A stretch of DNA of 54,245 nt from a virus. The notes under the pieces were generated by a model. That model ran no database searches and had not been told where the DNA came from. It saw nothing but the letters and a program-made list of their open reading frames with translations. Positions within the stretch are counted from its first letter, which is position 1, and the number at the start of each line of letters is the position of its first letter. The stretch covers positions 1 through 54,245 of IMG/VR virus record IMGVR_UViG_3300046170_000042; one strand, 5' to 3'. Shown here one piece after another: positions 6,995-16,176 of the stretch. Made by a program: the position numbers and the translations under genes.

Positions 6995-8432
6995 GATTAA
7001 AGACATTGACTTAGATGAGTTTCAAGAAGAGGAACACGCTAATGTGCTATTTAAACCAAACGAAGGACCTCAAACAGATTTCTTAGCGGCAGGGGAACGT
7101 GAAGTATTATATGGTGGTTCAGCAGGTGGCGGTAAATCCTATGCCATGTTAGCAGACCCACTACGTTATATGGGGCATCCAGCATTTAGCGGATTGTTGT
7201 TGAGACATACAACAGAAGAACTTCGTGAACTTATCTTTAAGTCACAAGAGTTGTACCCACAAATATGGCCGGGCATTAAGTGGTCGGAAAGAAAGATGCA
7301 GTGGACTGCCCCTTCTGGTGCGAGACTGTGGATGTCTTATCTTGATAGAGATGATGACGTTCTTCGCTATCAGGGTCTAGCGTTTAGCTGGATAGGCTTT
7401 GACGAGTTAACACAGTGGCAGTCACCTTATGCATGGAATTACATGCGTTCTCGTCTTAGGTCTACTGCACCAGATTTGCCTATCTTTATGAGGGCAACAA
7501 CAAACCCGGGTGGAAGAGGTCACGCTTGGGTTAAGAAGATGTTTATTGACCCGTCATCTTATGGAAAGGCTTTTGATGCGACAGATATTGAAACAGGTGA
7601 AGTTCTCAAATATCCTGCAGGTCATAGCAAAGCAGGGAAGTCTCTTTTCAAAAGGCGGTTTATACCTGCTAGGTTATCTGATAACCCCTATCTCTCAGAT
7701 GCTGGTGACTACGAAGCCATGCTCCTGTCGCTCCCAGAGCAACAAAGAAGACAACTCTTGGACGGTGACTGGGATATTAAAGAAGGTGCAGCGTTCACAG
7801 AGTTTAATCGTGATATTCATGTTGTTGAACCTTTTAATATTCCTAGCAATTGGGTTAAGTTTAGAGCATGTGATTATGGGTATGGCTCTTACAGTGCTGT
7901 TGTATGGTTTGCTGTCTCACCGTCTGAGCAACTTATTGTGTACAGGGAATTGTATGTGTCAAAAGTCTTAGCTACAGACTTAGCAGACATGATATTAGAT
8001 TTAGAAGCTGAAGATGGCAATATTAAGTATGGTGTGCTTGATAGCTCTCTTTGGCATAAGCGTGGTGATACTGGTCCTAGCCTTGCAGAGCAAATGATAC
8101 AAAAGGGTTGCAGGTGGCGGCCATCAGACAGAAGCAAAGGTAGCCGTGTTTCTGGTAAAAATGAGATACATAGACGGCTGCAGGTTGATGAATTTACGGA
8201 AGAGCCTAGACTTGTTTTCTTTAGTAGTTGCACAGACATTATCTCACAGTTACCATCATTGCCACTGGATAAAAAAAATCCAGAGGATATTGACACGAAA
8301 GCAGAAGACCACTTGTACGATGCGATGAGATATGGTATAATGTCACGACCAAGGTTTAGTATATTTGACTATGACCCACATGGAAGACCGGGTGGTGGTA
8401 TGCCAATAGCAGATTCAACATTTGGATATTAA
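6927..8432 (+). CDS. Terminase large subunit (501 aa; start could be 6876)
   Basis: The packaging motor ATPase and nuclease. Counting from the longer start at 6876 (518 aa), Walker A is GGSAGGGKS at residues 80-88, Walker B is WIGFDEL with D176/E177, and the coupling segment ATTNPGG follows at 207-213. The RNase H-like nuclease has acidic residues at D333 (RACDYGYG), D389 (GVLDS) and D478/D482 (EDHLYDAMRY). The ATG at 6927 is my choice because it reduces overlap with the previous gene. Length and motif order match podovirus large terminases. It is complete. Confidence 0.92.
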   Translation: MRKRQSPKRKSLKKEQAQKPTVEIKDIDLDEFQEEEHANVLFKPNEGPQTDFLAAGEREVLYGGSAGGGKSYAMLADPLRYMGHPAFSGLLLRHTTEELRELIFKSQELYPQIWPGIKWSERKMQWTAPSGARLWMSYLDRDDDVLRYQGLAFSWIGFDELTQWQSPYAWNYMRSRLRSTAPDLPIFMRATTNPGGRGHAWVKKMFIDPSSYGKAFDATDIETGEVLKYPAGHSKAGKSLFKRRFIPARLSDNPYLSDAGDYEAMLLSLPEQQRRQLLDGDWDIKEGAAFTEFNRDIHVVEPFNIPSNWVKFRACDYGYGSYSAVVWFAVSPSEQLIVYRELYVSKVLATDLADMILDLEAEDGNIKYGVLDSSLWHKRGDTGPSLAEQMIQKGCRWRPSDRSKGSRVSGKNEIHRRLQVDEFTEEPRLVFFSSCTDIISQLPSLPLDKKNPEDIDTKAEDHLYDAMRYGIMSRPRFSIFDYDPHGRPGGGMPIADSTFGY

Positions 8433-8442
8433 GGATATTAAA

Positions 8443-10579
8443 ATGGCAGAAGATGAAAATGTAATGATTGAAGACGATGCTATCTCACTAGAAGATGTAG
8501 ACGATAGCAATGTTGAAGATGCGGATGTTTCTTCTATTATACCTTTTATTAAAGATAGATTTAAACGAGCAGAAGATTATAGATATCAAGATGAACAGCG
8601 TTGGCTAAAAGCCTATCGCAATTACCGTGGGTTATACGGACCTGACGTAGCTTTTACTGAATCTGAAAAGTCACGGGTCTTTATTAAAGTTACTAAAACA
8701 AAAACACTTGCGGCTTATGGTCAAATTGTTGATGTACTTTTTGCTAATAATAGGTTTCCTTTATCTGTTGACCCTACTGAATTACCAGAAGGAGTTGTTG
8801 CAGATGTCAACTTTGACCCTAAAGAACCAGAGCAATTGCGTGGTGATACTTCATTAAGTAGTCCATATGGATTTGCAGGTGATGGTAAAGACCTACCAGC
8901 AGGTGCTACTGCAAAGACACTAGAAGAAATGCTTGGTCCTTTAACGGACAAATTAAGCGGTATAGACGGGCTTAAAGAAGGGTCCGGGCATGACACCTAC
9001 CTCAGTGACCTTTAGCCCAGCTATGGTGGCTGCAAAGATGATGCAGAAGAAGATACATGACCAGCTAGAAGAATCTGGTGCAAGTAAGCATCTTAGAAAC
9101 TCTGCATTTGAAATGTCATTATTTGGAACTGGTGTTATGAAAGGTCCATTTGCTGTTGACAAAGAATATCCTAACTGGAATGAGGATGGTGAATATGACC
9201 CAGTTTTCAAAACAATGCCACAAGTTTCCCATGTTTCTGTATGGAATTTCTATCCTGACCCTGATGCCAATAATATGGATGAAGCGCAGTATGTCATTGA
9301 ACGACACAAGATGTCAAGGTCGCAATTACGGAATCTTAAAAAGAGGCCGATGTTCAGAGCAAATGTAATTGATGAAGTCATTCAGATGGGTGAGAACTAC
9401 ATCAAAGAATACTGGGAAGATGATTTATCTGACTATGCACCAGAACACGGTGTAGAAAGATTTGACGTACTAGAATACTGGGGTATGGTAGATACAGATG
9501 CTATGGAAGAAGCAGGTGTTGAGATACCTAAAGAACTAATGGAGTTAGATGAGTTACAAGCAAACGTGTGGATTTGTAATGGTAAGTTACTACGTATGGT
9601 GCTTAACCCATTTAAACCTGCTAGGATACCATATCATGCCGCACCTTATGAGCTAAACCCATACTCATTCTTTGGTGTAGGTATAGCTGAAAACATGGAC
9701 GATACACAGACTTTGATGAATGGCTTTATGCGTATGGCGGTTGACAATGCTGTATTGTCTGGCAATCTTATTGTAGAGGTGGATGAAACAAACCTAGTGC
9801 CGGGTCAAGACTTGTCACTATATCCCGGCAAGGTGTTCCGAAGACAAGGTGGCGCACCCGGTCAGGCTATATTTGGTACAAAGTTCCCGAATGTGTCTAG
9901 TGAAAACATGATGCTGTTTGACAAGGCTCGTGTACTTGCAGATGAAAGCACAGGCTTCCCATCGTTTGCACATGGACAAACAGGTGTGCAAGGTGTAGGT
10001 AGAACTGCGTCAGGCATATCTATGTTAATGAATGCCGCAGCAGGTGGCACAAAAACTGTTATAAAGAATGTGGATGATTATCTACTACGTCCTCTAGGAG
10101 AAGGACTGTTTAGATTTAATATGCAGTTTGATTTTGACCCACAAATAAAAGGTGACTTAGAAGTAAGAGCAAGAGGTACAGAAAGTCTAATGGCTAACGA
10201 AGTACGTAGTCAGAGACTAATGCAGTTCTTACAGGTAGCAAGCAATCCAGCACTTGCACCGTTTGCTAAGTTTCAATACATTATCCGTGAGATTGCAAAG
10301 TCTATGGAGTTAGACCCCGACAAAGTTACCAACAATATGAATGAAGCAGCTATTCAGGCAGAACTGATGAAAGGCTTCCAACAAGAACAGCCACAAGAAC
10401 AAGGCGCACCAGCAGGGGCTAATCCGCTAGACCCAACAGGTGCAGGTGGTGGTAACATAGGAACAGGACAAGTACCAGTTCCGGGCGAACAAGGATTTAG
10501 TGCAAATGGACAGACAGCAGGTACTCAGCAAACTCAAGCCCCTAGTGAACAACAACCGCCAGTGGGAAGCGTTCAGTGA
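8443..10579 (+). pseudogene. Portal protein, one frame break at 8980-8982 (711 aa when restored)
   Basis: The portal is the dodecameric head vertex through which DNA enters and leaves. The first frame (8443-9015) and the second (from about 8990) are clearly one protein. Removing one G from the GGG at 8980-8982 gives the join EGPGMTPTSV and a 711-residue protein (2136 nt), close to the P22 portal in length. Recognisable features are the Asp-rich N-terminus, FANNRFPLSVDP, LFGTGVMKGPFAV, VSVWNFYPDPDA and the Gln/Pro-rich tail. The gene is essential, so the single-base break is probably a sequence error. Confidence 0.85.
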
Positions 10580-10739
10580 TTATATAGACTTAACAATAGA
10601 ACAGCATCAGAAAGTGTTGGAACAAACAGATGATTCAATACTAGTACATAGACAACAAGGCGCAATAGCAGTACTCCGAAAACTTAAATATCTACGGGAT
10701 GAAGTAAATGGCACTAAAGGAACAAATGGAACTATTTGA
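10506..10739 (+). CDS. Small protein overlapping the portal end (77 aa)
   Basis: The start lies in the low-complexity end of the portal gene and the last 32 codons overlap nothing upstream. The unique part has a well-formed helical pattern (YIDLTIEQHQKVLEQ, then AVLRKLKYLRDEV). Small helical genes in this position accompany portals in related marine podoviruses. The end overlaps the next gene by 32 nt. Function unknown; a portal or connector accessory is possible. Confidence 0.6.
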   Translation: MDRQQVLSKLKPLVNNNRQWEAFSDYIDLTIEQHQKVLEQTDDSILVHRQQGAIAVLRKLKYLRDEVNGTKGTNGTI

Positions 10740-12936
10740 AGATGGCGGTCTTAAAGACGAAGGCAATACAATAGACCCCATATCTGGTAATGATGTTCCA
10801 CCCGGCTCTACACAAGAAGAAGTACGAGATGATATACCTGCACAATTAAGTGAAGGCGAGTTTGTATTTCCTGCTGACGTAGTACGTTACATAGGTCTTG
10901 AAAAGTTAATGCAGATGAGACAGCAAGCTAAGATGGGTTTGCAAACAATGGATGACATGGGGCAAATGGGTAATAATGATGAAGCTATTATACCAGATAC
11001 TATACCATTTGAACTATCAGACCTTGACATGGAAGATGACTTAGTGGAAATGCAACAAGGTGGTTTGTTAGACCCTAAATCTCCATCTGTAGGGATAGAC
11101 CCAATAAAAGAACCAGATGAAGAAAAAGAAAAAAGTGGTTTATTAGACCCTGTTAAATCAAAAGTAGATAGTAACATACTTACACGTGATGTTGAACAAG
11201 ATGATATATCTAATTTACCTATGACATATACACCAGCTACACAACAAGATGTTCCTATGCAACCTGATTATTCAGGATTAACTTACAAAGATGTTATGCC
11301 TGAAATAACACCATCCTATTTTAAAACGGGAGAAAGAAGTTATAGACCTGCAACATCAACGGCAACTCCTGAAACAGTTACACCAACTGTATCAACTCCG
11401 TCAGAACCTGCTCTTACTATAGAAGAGCAAGATATATTATATGAACCACCTGCACCAGCAGCTCCACCAACTACACCATCTGGTTTAACTCCTGATGACC
11501 CTGAGTCACCTTTTAATTTAGAAAATACTTCTGGATACAAGGGAGATACAGTTCAAGAACAACAGACCACTTCTGATGAACAGATGGCAGATTTATTTGA
11601 AGGTCCTACACAGGCTGAACAAGACGCACAGGAACTTATAAATATAGACCCTGTTCGTGATGAAGTGTTTAACCAGTTTAATAATTTAGGAGAAGTAGAT
11701 AAATCTAAAATATATGATGCTTATGGTATAGACCAAGGTAACTTTGAAAGTCTTTTAAATAAAGCAGGAACAAATTTCATTAAGCAATTTACAACTAGTG
11801 TGGTTGGAGGTATGGTTGGGGGTATTCCCGGATTACTAACAGGAAGTCAAGTAGGAAAATTATTTGAGGATAAAGACGAGGATACACCAAAAGACCCCGT
11901 ACTTACAGGTACACAAACTGTAAATCGTGAAAGGGCGGCAATGGCTCTTGGCATAGAGATGACAGGTGAAGTAGGACACGGTAAAGGTGATATAGACCCA
12001 GTAACAGGATACGTATATAATAGATATGGTGTGCCTATTAATCCTTCTACAGGTGATGCATTAAATAAAATTAAATTTGCTGATTTGGATTCTTTGTCAA
12101 AAAGTTTACAGGCTAATGGAAAATCAGGATGGCGAGGTGGTTATATAGGCACTAAAGACAGTAACAGATATAAAAATTTAAATGACATACAAAAAGCAAA
12201 CTATGATAAATATGTTACTGAACTTGATAAGATATATGGGTTTACGGATGAACCAGCTACATATGCAACAACACAGCAAGTAGCAGGTAGACCTCTTAAA
12301 ATAGATGATGAGGATGCAGGTGGAAAAACTCCATCACCAGAATTTACTACACCTGCAACCTACGACCAAATAATGCAAGAACTAATGGATGAAGATGCAG
12401 ATATTACGGATAACACGGGTGTAGATATATTTGGAAATGTTGTTGTATCTGCTAAAAGTAATGTGGGTAGACCAGAGGATGTGGCATCTGACCAAGCACT
12501 AGCTAATATGTATGAGGGTGTAGGTGAGGTTGATAAAGACATGTATGATGAAGCTTTATTTCAAGCAACCCAAGCAGACATAAGCAAAGCTATACAGGAA
12601 GAAAAAGCATTAGAAAGAGAACAAGAAAAAAAACAAGAAGACGCAAGATTAGCCGCTATCGCTGAAGCTAATAAAATTAAAGATTTAGAGGCAAAAAGAA
12701 AAGCAGATGCAAAAAGAAAAGCAGAAGCTGCGGCACTAGCGGCAGAAGTAGCAAGAATGAAAAGACTAGAAGAGCAAAGAATAGCTAAAGAAAAAAAGCA
12801 AGATAAAAAAGAAGAAAAAAAGAGAAAAGAATTAGAAGACAGGTACGATTCTTTTGATAATGCAAAAGGTGGTTTAATACCCAAGAAGAAACCAAAGCCT
12901 AAGAAGATGAGGTCAGGTGGATTAGCCTCAAGATAA
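10708..12936 (+). CDS. Large acidic virion-assembly protein with GG motifs (742 aa)
   Basis: An acidic, repeat-poor protein lying between portal and scaffold. Residues 45-80 carry the pattern QLSEGEFVFPADVVRYIG, which recurs in structural proteins of marine phages. The middle has many Pro/Thr linkers, residues 360-385 are a Gly/hydrophobic segment, and residues 620-720 form a long Lys/Glu/Ala coiled coil. GG[L]-type motifs occur at residues 13-15, near 117, near 722 and at the very end (RSGGLASR). A role in head assembly or as an internal component is inferred from position. Confidence 0.6.
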   Translation: MALKEQMELFEDGGLKDEGNTIDPISGNDVPPGSTQEEVRDDIPAQLSEGEFVFPADVVRYIGLEKLMQMRQQAKMGLQTMDDMGQMGNNDEAIIPDTIPFELSDLDMEDDLVEMQQGGLLDPKSPSVGIDPIKEPDEEKEKSGLLDPVKSKVDSNILTRDVEQDDISNLPMTYTPATQQDVPMQPDYSGLTYKDVMPEITPSYFKTGERSYRPATSTATPETVTPTVSTPSEPALTIEEQDILYEPPAPAAPPTTPSGLTPDDPESPFNLENTSGYKGDTVQEQQTTSDEQMADLFEGPTQAEQDAQELINIDPVRDEVFNQFNNLGEVDKSKIYDAYGIDQGNFESLLNKAGTNFIKQFTTSVVGGMVGGIPGLLTGSQVGKLFEDKDEDTPKDPVLTGTQTVNRERAAMALGIEMTGEVGHGKGDIDPVTGYVYNRYGVPINPSTGDALNKIKFADLDSLSKSLQANGKSGWRGGYIGTKDSNRYKNLNDIQKANYDKYVTELDKIYGFTDEPATYATTQQVAGRPLKIDDEDAGGKTPSPEFTTPATYDQIMQELMDEDADITDNTGVDIFGNVVVSAKSNVGRPEDVASDQALANMYEGVGEVDKDMYDEALFQATQADISKAIQEEKALEREQEKKQEDARLAAIAEANKIKDLEAKRKADAKRKAEAAALAAEVARMKRLEEQRIAKEKKQDKKEEKKRKELEDRYDSFDNAKGGLIPKKKPKPKKMRSGGLASR

Positions 12937-13012
12937 TTAATCCACATTAACTGGCTACCTAACTCCCCACCCCAACGTGGCTACGGTTAGCCCCAGAAAA
13001 AGGAGACATAGT

Positions 13013-13882
13013 ATGTCTGACACAATCATGGCTGAAGAAATGCAGCCCCAAAAGAAAGCAGCATTTGTATCTAAACCTTATTCACAAGAGGAACGCATTA
13101 AGCGTGACGAAGAAGAGTTAGAACAGATGATGAAAGAGCAGAAAGGTGAAGTAGAAAATGCTAAACCTGAAGAAGCAGAACCTACTAACGCAGAAGAAAA
13201 AACTTTTAAGAAAAGATACTCTGACTTACGTAGGCATCAACAGAAACAATCTGAAGAATTTAAAGCAGAACTGGAAAGTTTAAAACGCCAGTTATCTGAA
13301 GCTACTAAAAAAGAAATGAAGTTGCCTAAGTCCGATGAGGACATTGAAAAATGGGCAACAGAATATCCTGATGTAGCACAAATAGTAGAAACAATTGCTA
13401 TGAAGAAAGCTAGAGAACAATCTAGTGATTTAGAAGAAAGAATAAAAGCAATTGATGAGATGCAACTTTCGGCTATGAAGGAGAAAGCAGAAGCCGAATT
13501 GATGAGACTACATCCTGACTTTGGTGATATCAGAGACAGTGATGACTTTCACGAGTGGGCAGAAGAACAACCTAAATGGGTGCAGGAGGCACTATACGAG
13601 AATGACAACGATGCAAAATCTGCCGCACGAGCAATTGACTTATATAAGTCAGATAGAAATATTAGCAAAGCAAAATCAAGCAAAAATGGCAAAGGTGCTG
13701 CTGAAGCGGTTAATACGAAAAATACAAGGACTAAGCCACAAGAGAATGAGGCTTCTTCCTTCCTGAAAGAATCAGATGTCCAAAAGATGTCACCACAAGA
13801 ATACGAAAAACAATCAGACGAAATAATGGAAGCCATTAGGTCTGGTAAGTTTATCTACGATATATCTGGCTCTGCTAGATAA
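13013..13882 (+). CDS. Scaffolding protein (289 aa)
   Basis: ATG 13013 follows a strong AAAGGAGA ribosome-binding site; an upstream in-frame start at 12977 lacks one. The protein is highly charged, Glu/Lys-rich and mostly helical with coiled-coil segments (residues 20-150), a Trp-containing DFHEWAEEQPKWVQ segment, and a basic/helical end, as in podovirus scaffolds that guide coat assembly and then leave. It sits immediately before the capsid gene, the standard arrangement. Confidence 0.8.
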   Translation: MSDTIMAEEMQPQKKAAFVSKPYSQEERIKRDEEELEQMMKEQKGEVENAKPEEAEPTNAEEKTFKKRYSDLRRHQQKQSEEFKAELESLKRQLSEATKKEMKLPKSDEDIEKWATEYPDVAQIVETIAMKKAREQSSDLEERIKAIDEMQLSAMKEKAEAELMRLHPDFGDIRDSDDFHEWAEEQPKWVQEALYENDNDAKSAARAIDLYKSDRNISKAKSSKNGKGAAEAVNTKNTRTKPQENEASSFLKESDVQKMSPQEYEKQSDEIMEAIRSGKFIYDISGSAR

Positions 13883-13888
13883 AAACTG

Positions 13889-13916
13889 TTGACAAAGAAA
13901 TATTTACAGGTATAAC
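13889..13916 (+). promoter_or_regulatory. Sigma70-type promoter for the capsid gene
   Basis: TTGACA (13889-13894) and TATAAC (13911-13916) are separated by 16 nt, in the only sizeable plus-strand gap (13883-14118) of the structural block. Transcription would begin near 13923, giving a leader of about 195 nt before the capsid ATG. This placement would boost the most abundant virion protein. Confidence 0.7.
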
Positions 13917-13928
13917 TATAGTCAACAC

Positions 13929-13957
13929 GTGTAGATGGAATAGCTATCTGTCTACAC
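13929..13957 (+). promoter_or_regulatory. 5' hairpin in the capsid mRNA leader
   Basis: A perfect 7-bp inverted repeat, GTGTAGA (13929-13935) and TCTACAC (13951-13957), with a 15-nt loop, begins about six bases after the predicted start of the capsid transcript. There is no following U-tract, so it is not a standard terminator. A 5' stem-loop that protects an abundant mRNA from decay is a reasonable inference. Confidence 0.5.
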
Positions 13958-14118
13958 AAATTCCAGCAAACGAACAACGTCTTCGGATTACCTAATGGAA
14001 TTGGCCTGTTGAAAGTTTAGGCGGCCACCTTAACTGAATGCACACCCAATGAAATTAGCCTCTAATAGTCTTGTGAGTTTGTATCTGTAACAATGCTAAT
14101 AACTTAGGAGAACATATC

Positions 14119-15222
14119 ATGGCATTTACAACCGCTGCTGGGTATGGTAATCTTCCTAACGGTAACTTTAGCCCAGTTATTTACAGCAAACAGGTACAAC
14201 TTGCTTTCCGCAAGTCTGCCGTTGCTGAAGCAATTTCAAACTCCGATTACTTCGGTGAGATTGCTAACATGGGTGATTCCGTTAAGATTATCAAAGAACC
14301 CGAAATTTCAGTTCAAGCCTACAGTCGTGGAACAACAATTACTCCACAAGACTTGGACGATGAAGACTTTTCATTAACTATTGACAAAGCTAATTACTTT
14401 GCATTTAAAGTTGATGATATCGAAGAAGCACATTCACATGTGAATTTTCAATCACTAGCATCAGACCGTGCGGCATACCGTTTAGCTGACCAGTTTGACC
14501 AAGAGGTTCTTGGTTACTTGTCAGGTTTTAAGCAGTCTGCTTTACATGCAAATGCTAATGCTGTTAACACAACTGTTAATGGTTCAAAGGCTGTAACAAC
14601 AGCATCTGATGGTGCAAACTTAGTTGGTGCTGAATTGCTTACAACTATGGCACTAGATGCGTCAGACTTCGTTGCAGAAGATGGAAGTGCAGGTTCTGCC
14701 AATAACTCTATAGGTATTAAACCAAGAGTGCCGGGTCAGACAACTGCAACCATGCATGCAACTACAGGTGGTCTAGCAAGTCCGTTGCAAATTCTTGCAC
14801 GGATGTCACGTCTACTTGACCAACAGAATGTAGATACTCAAGGACGTTGGATTGTTCTTGACCCAGTATTTATTGAAGTTCTAAAGGATGAAGACTCACG
14901 TCTTCTAAATTCAGACTTTGGTGGTTCTGGACTACAGAATGGTCTTGTTATAAATAACCTTCACGGTTTCCAAGTGTATCAGTCGAATAACCTACCTTCA
15001 TTAGGTACAGGTTCTTCAACAACTGGTGGTCCTAATACTACTAACTTGGGTGTAATCGTGGCTGGTCATACTTCTGCTATTGCTACTGCAGAGCAGATTA
15101 ACAAGACTGAAACTTACCGTGACCCTGACAGCTTTGCTGACATTGTTCGTGGTATGCACTTATACGGTAGAAAGATTCTTCGTCCTGAAGCAATCGTAAC
15201 TGCCGCATACAACTTAGCGTAA
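14119..15222 (+). CDS. Major capsid protein (367 aa)
   Basis: Preceded by TAGGAGAAC 8 nt before the ATG. The segment PVIYSKQVQLAFRKSAVAEAI followed by IANMGDSVKIIKEPEI is typical of HK97-fold coat proteins of podoviruses. The central LTIDKANYFAFKVDDIEE strand-helix pattern and the late HTSAIATAEQINKTE segment also fit coat proteins. It follows scaffold and portal, has its own promoter, and is followed by a putative decoration protein and a terminator. The length is within the usual range. Assembly into the icosahedral shell is established for the family. Confidence 0.9.
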   Translation: MAFTTAAGYGNLPNGNFSPVIYSKQVQLAFRKSAVAEAISNSDYFGEIANMGDSVKIIKEPEISVQAYSRGTTITPQDLDDEDFSLTIDKANYFAFKVDDIEEAHSHVNFQSLASDRAAYRLADQFDQEVLGYLSGFKQSALHANANAVNTTVNGSKAVTTASDGANLVGAELLTTMALDASDFVAEDGSAGSANNSIGIKPRVPGQTTATMHATTGGLASPLQILARMSRLLDQQNVDTQGRWIVLDPVFIEVLKDEDSRLLNSDFGGSGLQNGLVINNLHGFQVYQSNNLPSLGTGSSTTGGPNTTNLGVIVAGHTSAIATAEQINKTETYRDPDSFADIVRGMHLYGRKILRPEAIVTAAYNLA

Positions 15223-15236
15223 GGGAGGATTGAGAT

Positions 15237-15731
15237 ATGGCTGCAACAACAACCGTGTTGGCAACAACAAATACTAATCATGGTCCTACCTATGGTGTAA
15301 GTTCACGTGTTAAACCTTATCTAGTTGAGCAAACAATTAACTTTGCAGACCAGAATATCGATGCCAATGGTAGTACCATTGAGTGTGTAGATATTCCTGC
15401 AAACTGTGTATGTATGTTTGCTGGTATTGAGGTAGTGACTGCTCTTACCAATACAGCAAGTGATGCTACTGTGGACTTAGGTCCTAAGAGTGGTGACGTT
15501 GATGCTTGGGTAGATGGTTTTGACATTGACGGTGCATCTGCAGGTACATACGCAACTGTACTTGTAGCTACCGCAAATCCACAAGTTGTGGATGGTGCTG
15601 ACCCATTAATACTAACTTTTGCAGGTACTGCTGGTACAATTAGCGCAGGTGTGCTACGTGTATTTGCAGTTGTTATGCCTGTCGGTGGCTTAGATAAAGC
15701 TACTGAAGTAAGTCGTGATGCACTCGCTTAA
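15237..15731 (+). CDS. Putative capsid decoration protein (164 aa)
   Basis: AGGGAGGATTGAG precedes the ATG. A mainly beta, Thr/Ala/Val-rich protein with few charges and the late segment LRVFAVVMPVGG. Its position between the coat gene and a terminator, on the same transcript, suggests a head-decoration or head-associated protein made in large amounts. I do not recognise a named family. Confidence 0.65.
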   Translation: MAATTTVLATTNTNHGPTYGVSSRVKPYLVEQTINFADQNIDANGSTIECVDIPANCVCMFAGIEVVTALTNTASDATVDLGPKSGDVDAWVDGFDIDGASAGTYATVLVATANPQVVDGADPLILTFAGTAGTISAGVLRVFAVVMPVGGLDKATEVSRDALA

Positions 15732-15738
15732 CTTAAAT

Positions 15739-15766
15739 AGGGGGCAGGGAAACTTGCCCCTTTCTT
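15739..15766 (+). terminator. Intrinsic terminator after the capsid operon
   Basis: GGGGCA (15741-15746) pairs with TGCCCC (15755-15760) around an 8-nt loop, with flanking A/G-T pairs, then TTTCTT. This is a good Rho-independent terminator directly after the stop at 15731. Together with the promoter at 13889 it delimits a short head-protein transcript. Confidence 0.85.
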
Positions 15767-15785
15767 AACTTTATAGGAGAAAAGA

Positions 15786-16172
15786 ATGTCTGCAAAATCC
15801 GATTATTTGGAATTAAAAGTGTTAGACCATTTCTTAGGAACATCAGCAACATCAGCACCTAGCAACGTATATCTTGCTTTACATACTGCTGACCCTACAG
15901 ACGCAGGTAGTGGAGCAGAAGTATCGGGAAACGGATATGCTAGGCAAGCAATTACATTTGCCGCAGCTTCTGGTGGTTCTGCCGCAAGTAGTTCAGCAGA
16001 AGAATTTACAGCAAGCGGTGGAAATTTTGGAACTATAACACACTTTGGTATATGGGATGCTAGTACTTCAGGCAACTTATTATATCATGGTGCGCTGACA
16101 GCTTCAAAAACAATTGCTGATGGTGATACACTAAGATTTGCATCAGGTAATATAACTATAACAGAGGCATAA
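15786..16172 (+). CDS. Conserved tail/virion protein (128 aa)
   Basis: RBS TAGGAGAAAAG. The order of segments VYLALHTADPTDAGSG, NGYARQAITFAAA, THFGIWDAS, LLYHGAL and DGDTLRFASG matches a widespread phage virion protein family, usually found among tail or fibre genes. The family is small and beta-rich, with no known enzymatic activity. Its place at the head of the fibre block supports a tail role. Confidence 0.75.
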   Translation: MSAKSDYLELKVLDHFLGTSATSAPSNVYLALHTADPTDAGSGAEVSGNGYARQAITFAAASGGSAASSSAEEFTASGGNFGTITHFGIWDASTSGNLLYHGALTASKTIADGDTLRFASGNITITEA

Positions 16173-16176
16173 TACA

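Noticed and set aside
8975-9015. Programmed -1 frameshift in the portal gene
   Set aside because: The needed shift is +1 and there is no -1 slippery heptamer. A single extra G explains it more simply.
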